The notes below the pieces were generated by a model. That model was not told where the DNA came from. It was given only the letters and a program-made list of their open reading frames with translations, and ran no database searches. Source: Bacteroidota bacterium (lineage in GTDB: Bacteria; Bacteroidota; Rhodothermia; Rhodothermales; Bin80). From it: DNA of 64,000 nucleotides. The DNA lies in the NCBI GenBank assembly GCA_028875125.1, contig JAPPGC010000016.1, positions 62,001 through 126,000 on the forward strand, read 5' to 3'. The position numbers were made by a program, and so were the translations under genes. Of the stretch, positions 62,968 to 64,000 are shown piece by piece (positions within the stretch are counted from its first letter, which is position 1; each line of letters starts with the position of its first letter).

Positions 62968-63978
62968 CTACTGCAGGTAAGGAATTCGCATTTCCAGAAT
63001 CGAAGACTCTCGAGGGATGAGTTCCAACGGCATGACCGGGCAATGAAGCTCATCGGAAGGTACACCGGCAATCCGACGAATCAATATATCCATCGCTTTT
63101 GCAGCAAGCACGTCAATCGGGACGTTTACAGTGGTTAGGGAAGGCGTTGCAAAGTCAGCGCTCTTTGTTCCATCAAAACCGGTGACAGCTATCTCATGCG
63201 GTACATTGATCCCATTCTCAAGTGGGGCGCGCAAGGCGCCAAGGGCCCCCAAGTCGTTTGCTGCGACGATGGCAGTCGGTCGTGGTTGCAGGCGCAGGAT
63301 TTCCTGAGCGCAATCATATCCGCTCTCAAAAGAAAAATCACCTGGATATTCGAGAATTTCCAACTCGCTCGGAGCAGCTTCACGAAATCCTTCCCGTCTT
63401 TGCTGTGCATCGAAAGCGTCATCGGGGCCGCGGATAAAAGCAATGCGTGTATGTCCCAGATTGGCGATATGTCGTGCTACGTCGGCCATACCTCCGTAGT
63501 TATCGAAATTAACGGTGTTTACTTTCTGGTCTCGTGATTCGGTGTTCAAAAAAACGAAAGGAAAGACCGGGTTCACCACTGACAGTACTTGCTCAGCGGA
63601 CAATTCGGGCACCATTATGACCATTCCGTCCACGCGCCGGTTCATGCTCTCGAAGACTGCGAGAAAATCAGTTTCGAGTCGCCGAGAGGAGCTGACCATG
63701 AGCAGGTAGTCATGCTCTTTGGCAGTTGTATCCAAACCAGATAGGAGATCTGCAAAAAATTCACCCGTTATTGAGGGTAATATCACGCCTATCGTGCGGG
63801 AGGCCAGCCCTAACAGCCTTCTCGCCGCCGGATTTGGTGAGAACTTGAGTGCCTTGATGGCAGCGATAACCCGCTCCCTCCTCTCAGGACCTACAGGAGC
63901 AGAATTATTGATTACGCGTGATACCGTGGAAATGGATACCTTGGCGTGATGTGCCACATCGTGAACAGTTGGAATCAT
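62968..63978 (-). CDS. LacI-family transcriptional regulator
   Basis: This 336-aa repressor has the N-terminal helix-turn-helix (VHDVAHHAKVSISTVSRVINN) and hinge helix (FSPNPAARRLLGLASRTIGVI), then a periplasmic-binding-protein-like effector domain with GHTRIAFIRGP, RPTAIVAANDLGALGAL and VTGFDGTKSADFATPSLTTV. Such regulators usually sense sugars. It lies 7 bp before the CRTAC1 copy B gene in the same direction, so it may autoregulate that operon and perhaps the T9SS-TonB operon. The effector is unknown. Confidence 0.92.
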   Translation of the reverse strand: MIPTVHDVAHHAKVSISTVSRVINNSAPVGPERRERVIAAIKALKFSPNPAARRLLGLASRTIGVILPSITGEFFADLLSGLDTTAKEHDYLLMVSSSRRLETDFLAVFESMNRRVDGMVIMVPELSAEQVLSVVNPVFPFVFLNTESRDQKVNTVNFDNYGGMADVARHIANLGHTRIAFIRGPDDAFDAQQRREGFREAAPSELEILEYPGDFSFESGYDCAQEILRLQPRPTAIVAANDLGALGALRAPLENGINVPHEIAVTGFDGTKSADFATPSLTTVNVPIDVLAAKAMDILIRRIAGVPSDELHCPVMPLELIPRESSILEMRIPYLQ

Positions 63979-64000
63979 ACGAATGTTTTGGGATCAGTAC

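Noticed and set aside
1-64000. CRISPR arrays, prophage, intact insertion sequences
   Set aside because: No regularly spaced direct repeats, no transposase or integrase motifs and no phage structural genes were seen on either strand.

Overview
The window looks like a chromosomal segment from a free-living, probably marine, heterotroph of the Bacteroidota/Rhodothermota line (Rhodothermia-like is my best guess). The evidence is a type III glutamine synthetase, a GWxTD-domain protein, T9SS-type C-terminal sorting domains ending YPNPF...GTYFYRL, a PorV/PorQ-family outer-membrane protein, TonB receptors with N-terminal carboxypeptidase-regulatory domains, a 31-residue AURKAIP1/COX24-like basic protein and weak Shine-Dalgarno sites. 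No rRNA, tRNA, CRISPR array, prophage or intact insertion sequence was found.

Region 1 (1-10.0 kb): the end of an mgtE magnesium channel gene, then a compact minus-strand housekeeping run: M20 amidohydrolase, A-type Fe-S carrier, clpC, tyrA with ACT domain, gcvT, ftsK, purE. Region 2 (10.2-24.4 kb): carbohydrate-oriented accessory genes. These are a giant putative (alpha/alpha)6 carbohydrate-active protein overlapping a GH2-like lipoprotein, a hipBA toxin-antitoxin pair, a sugar-porter MFS transporter, a glycosyltransferase, a TonB receptor without SusD, and a TIM-barrel sugar isomerase. Region 3 (24.5-24.9 kb): ssrA (tmRNA) on the minus strand, with a readable tag (A)NDYSYAMAA and a strong terminator.

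Region 4 (25-35.3 kb): mixed small operons: lipoprotein plus alpha/beta hydrolase, the 31-aa basic protein, YtxH-YaaA-TauE, a CcmA-like ATPase, an 85-aa protein translationally coupled to a homologue of tRNA-queuosine mannosyltransferase (GTDC1/QTMAN), a MazG-like pyrophosphohydrolase, a GWxTD protein, asnS and an iodotyrosine-deiodinase-like flavoprotein. Region 5 (35.3-42.6 kb): glnN, the pabB-pabA-pabC operon for p-aminobenzoate, and a duplicated pair of small lipoproteins around a possible gene remnant.

Region 6 (43-64 kb) is the most unusual part. A minus-strand operon with TAATG and ATGA junctions encodes a CBM9-like T9SS substrate, a TonB receptor, an 1126-aa T9SS-type secreted protein and a PorV-family protein; a lipoprotein PPIase follows. 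It is bracketed by two homologous CRTAC1(FG-GAP/ASPIC-UnbV)-TPR lipoprotein gene pairs in opposite orientation. A GH16 beta-glucanase lies on one side and a LacI regulator on the other. I read this as a candidate SusD-less, T9SS-linked glycan capture and degradation locus; function and substrate are inference.
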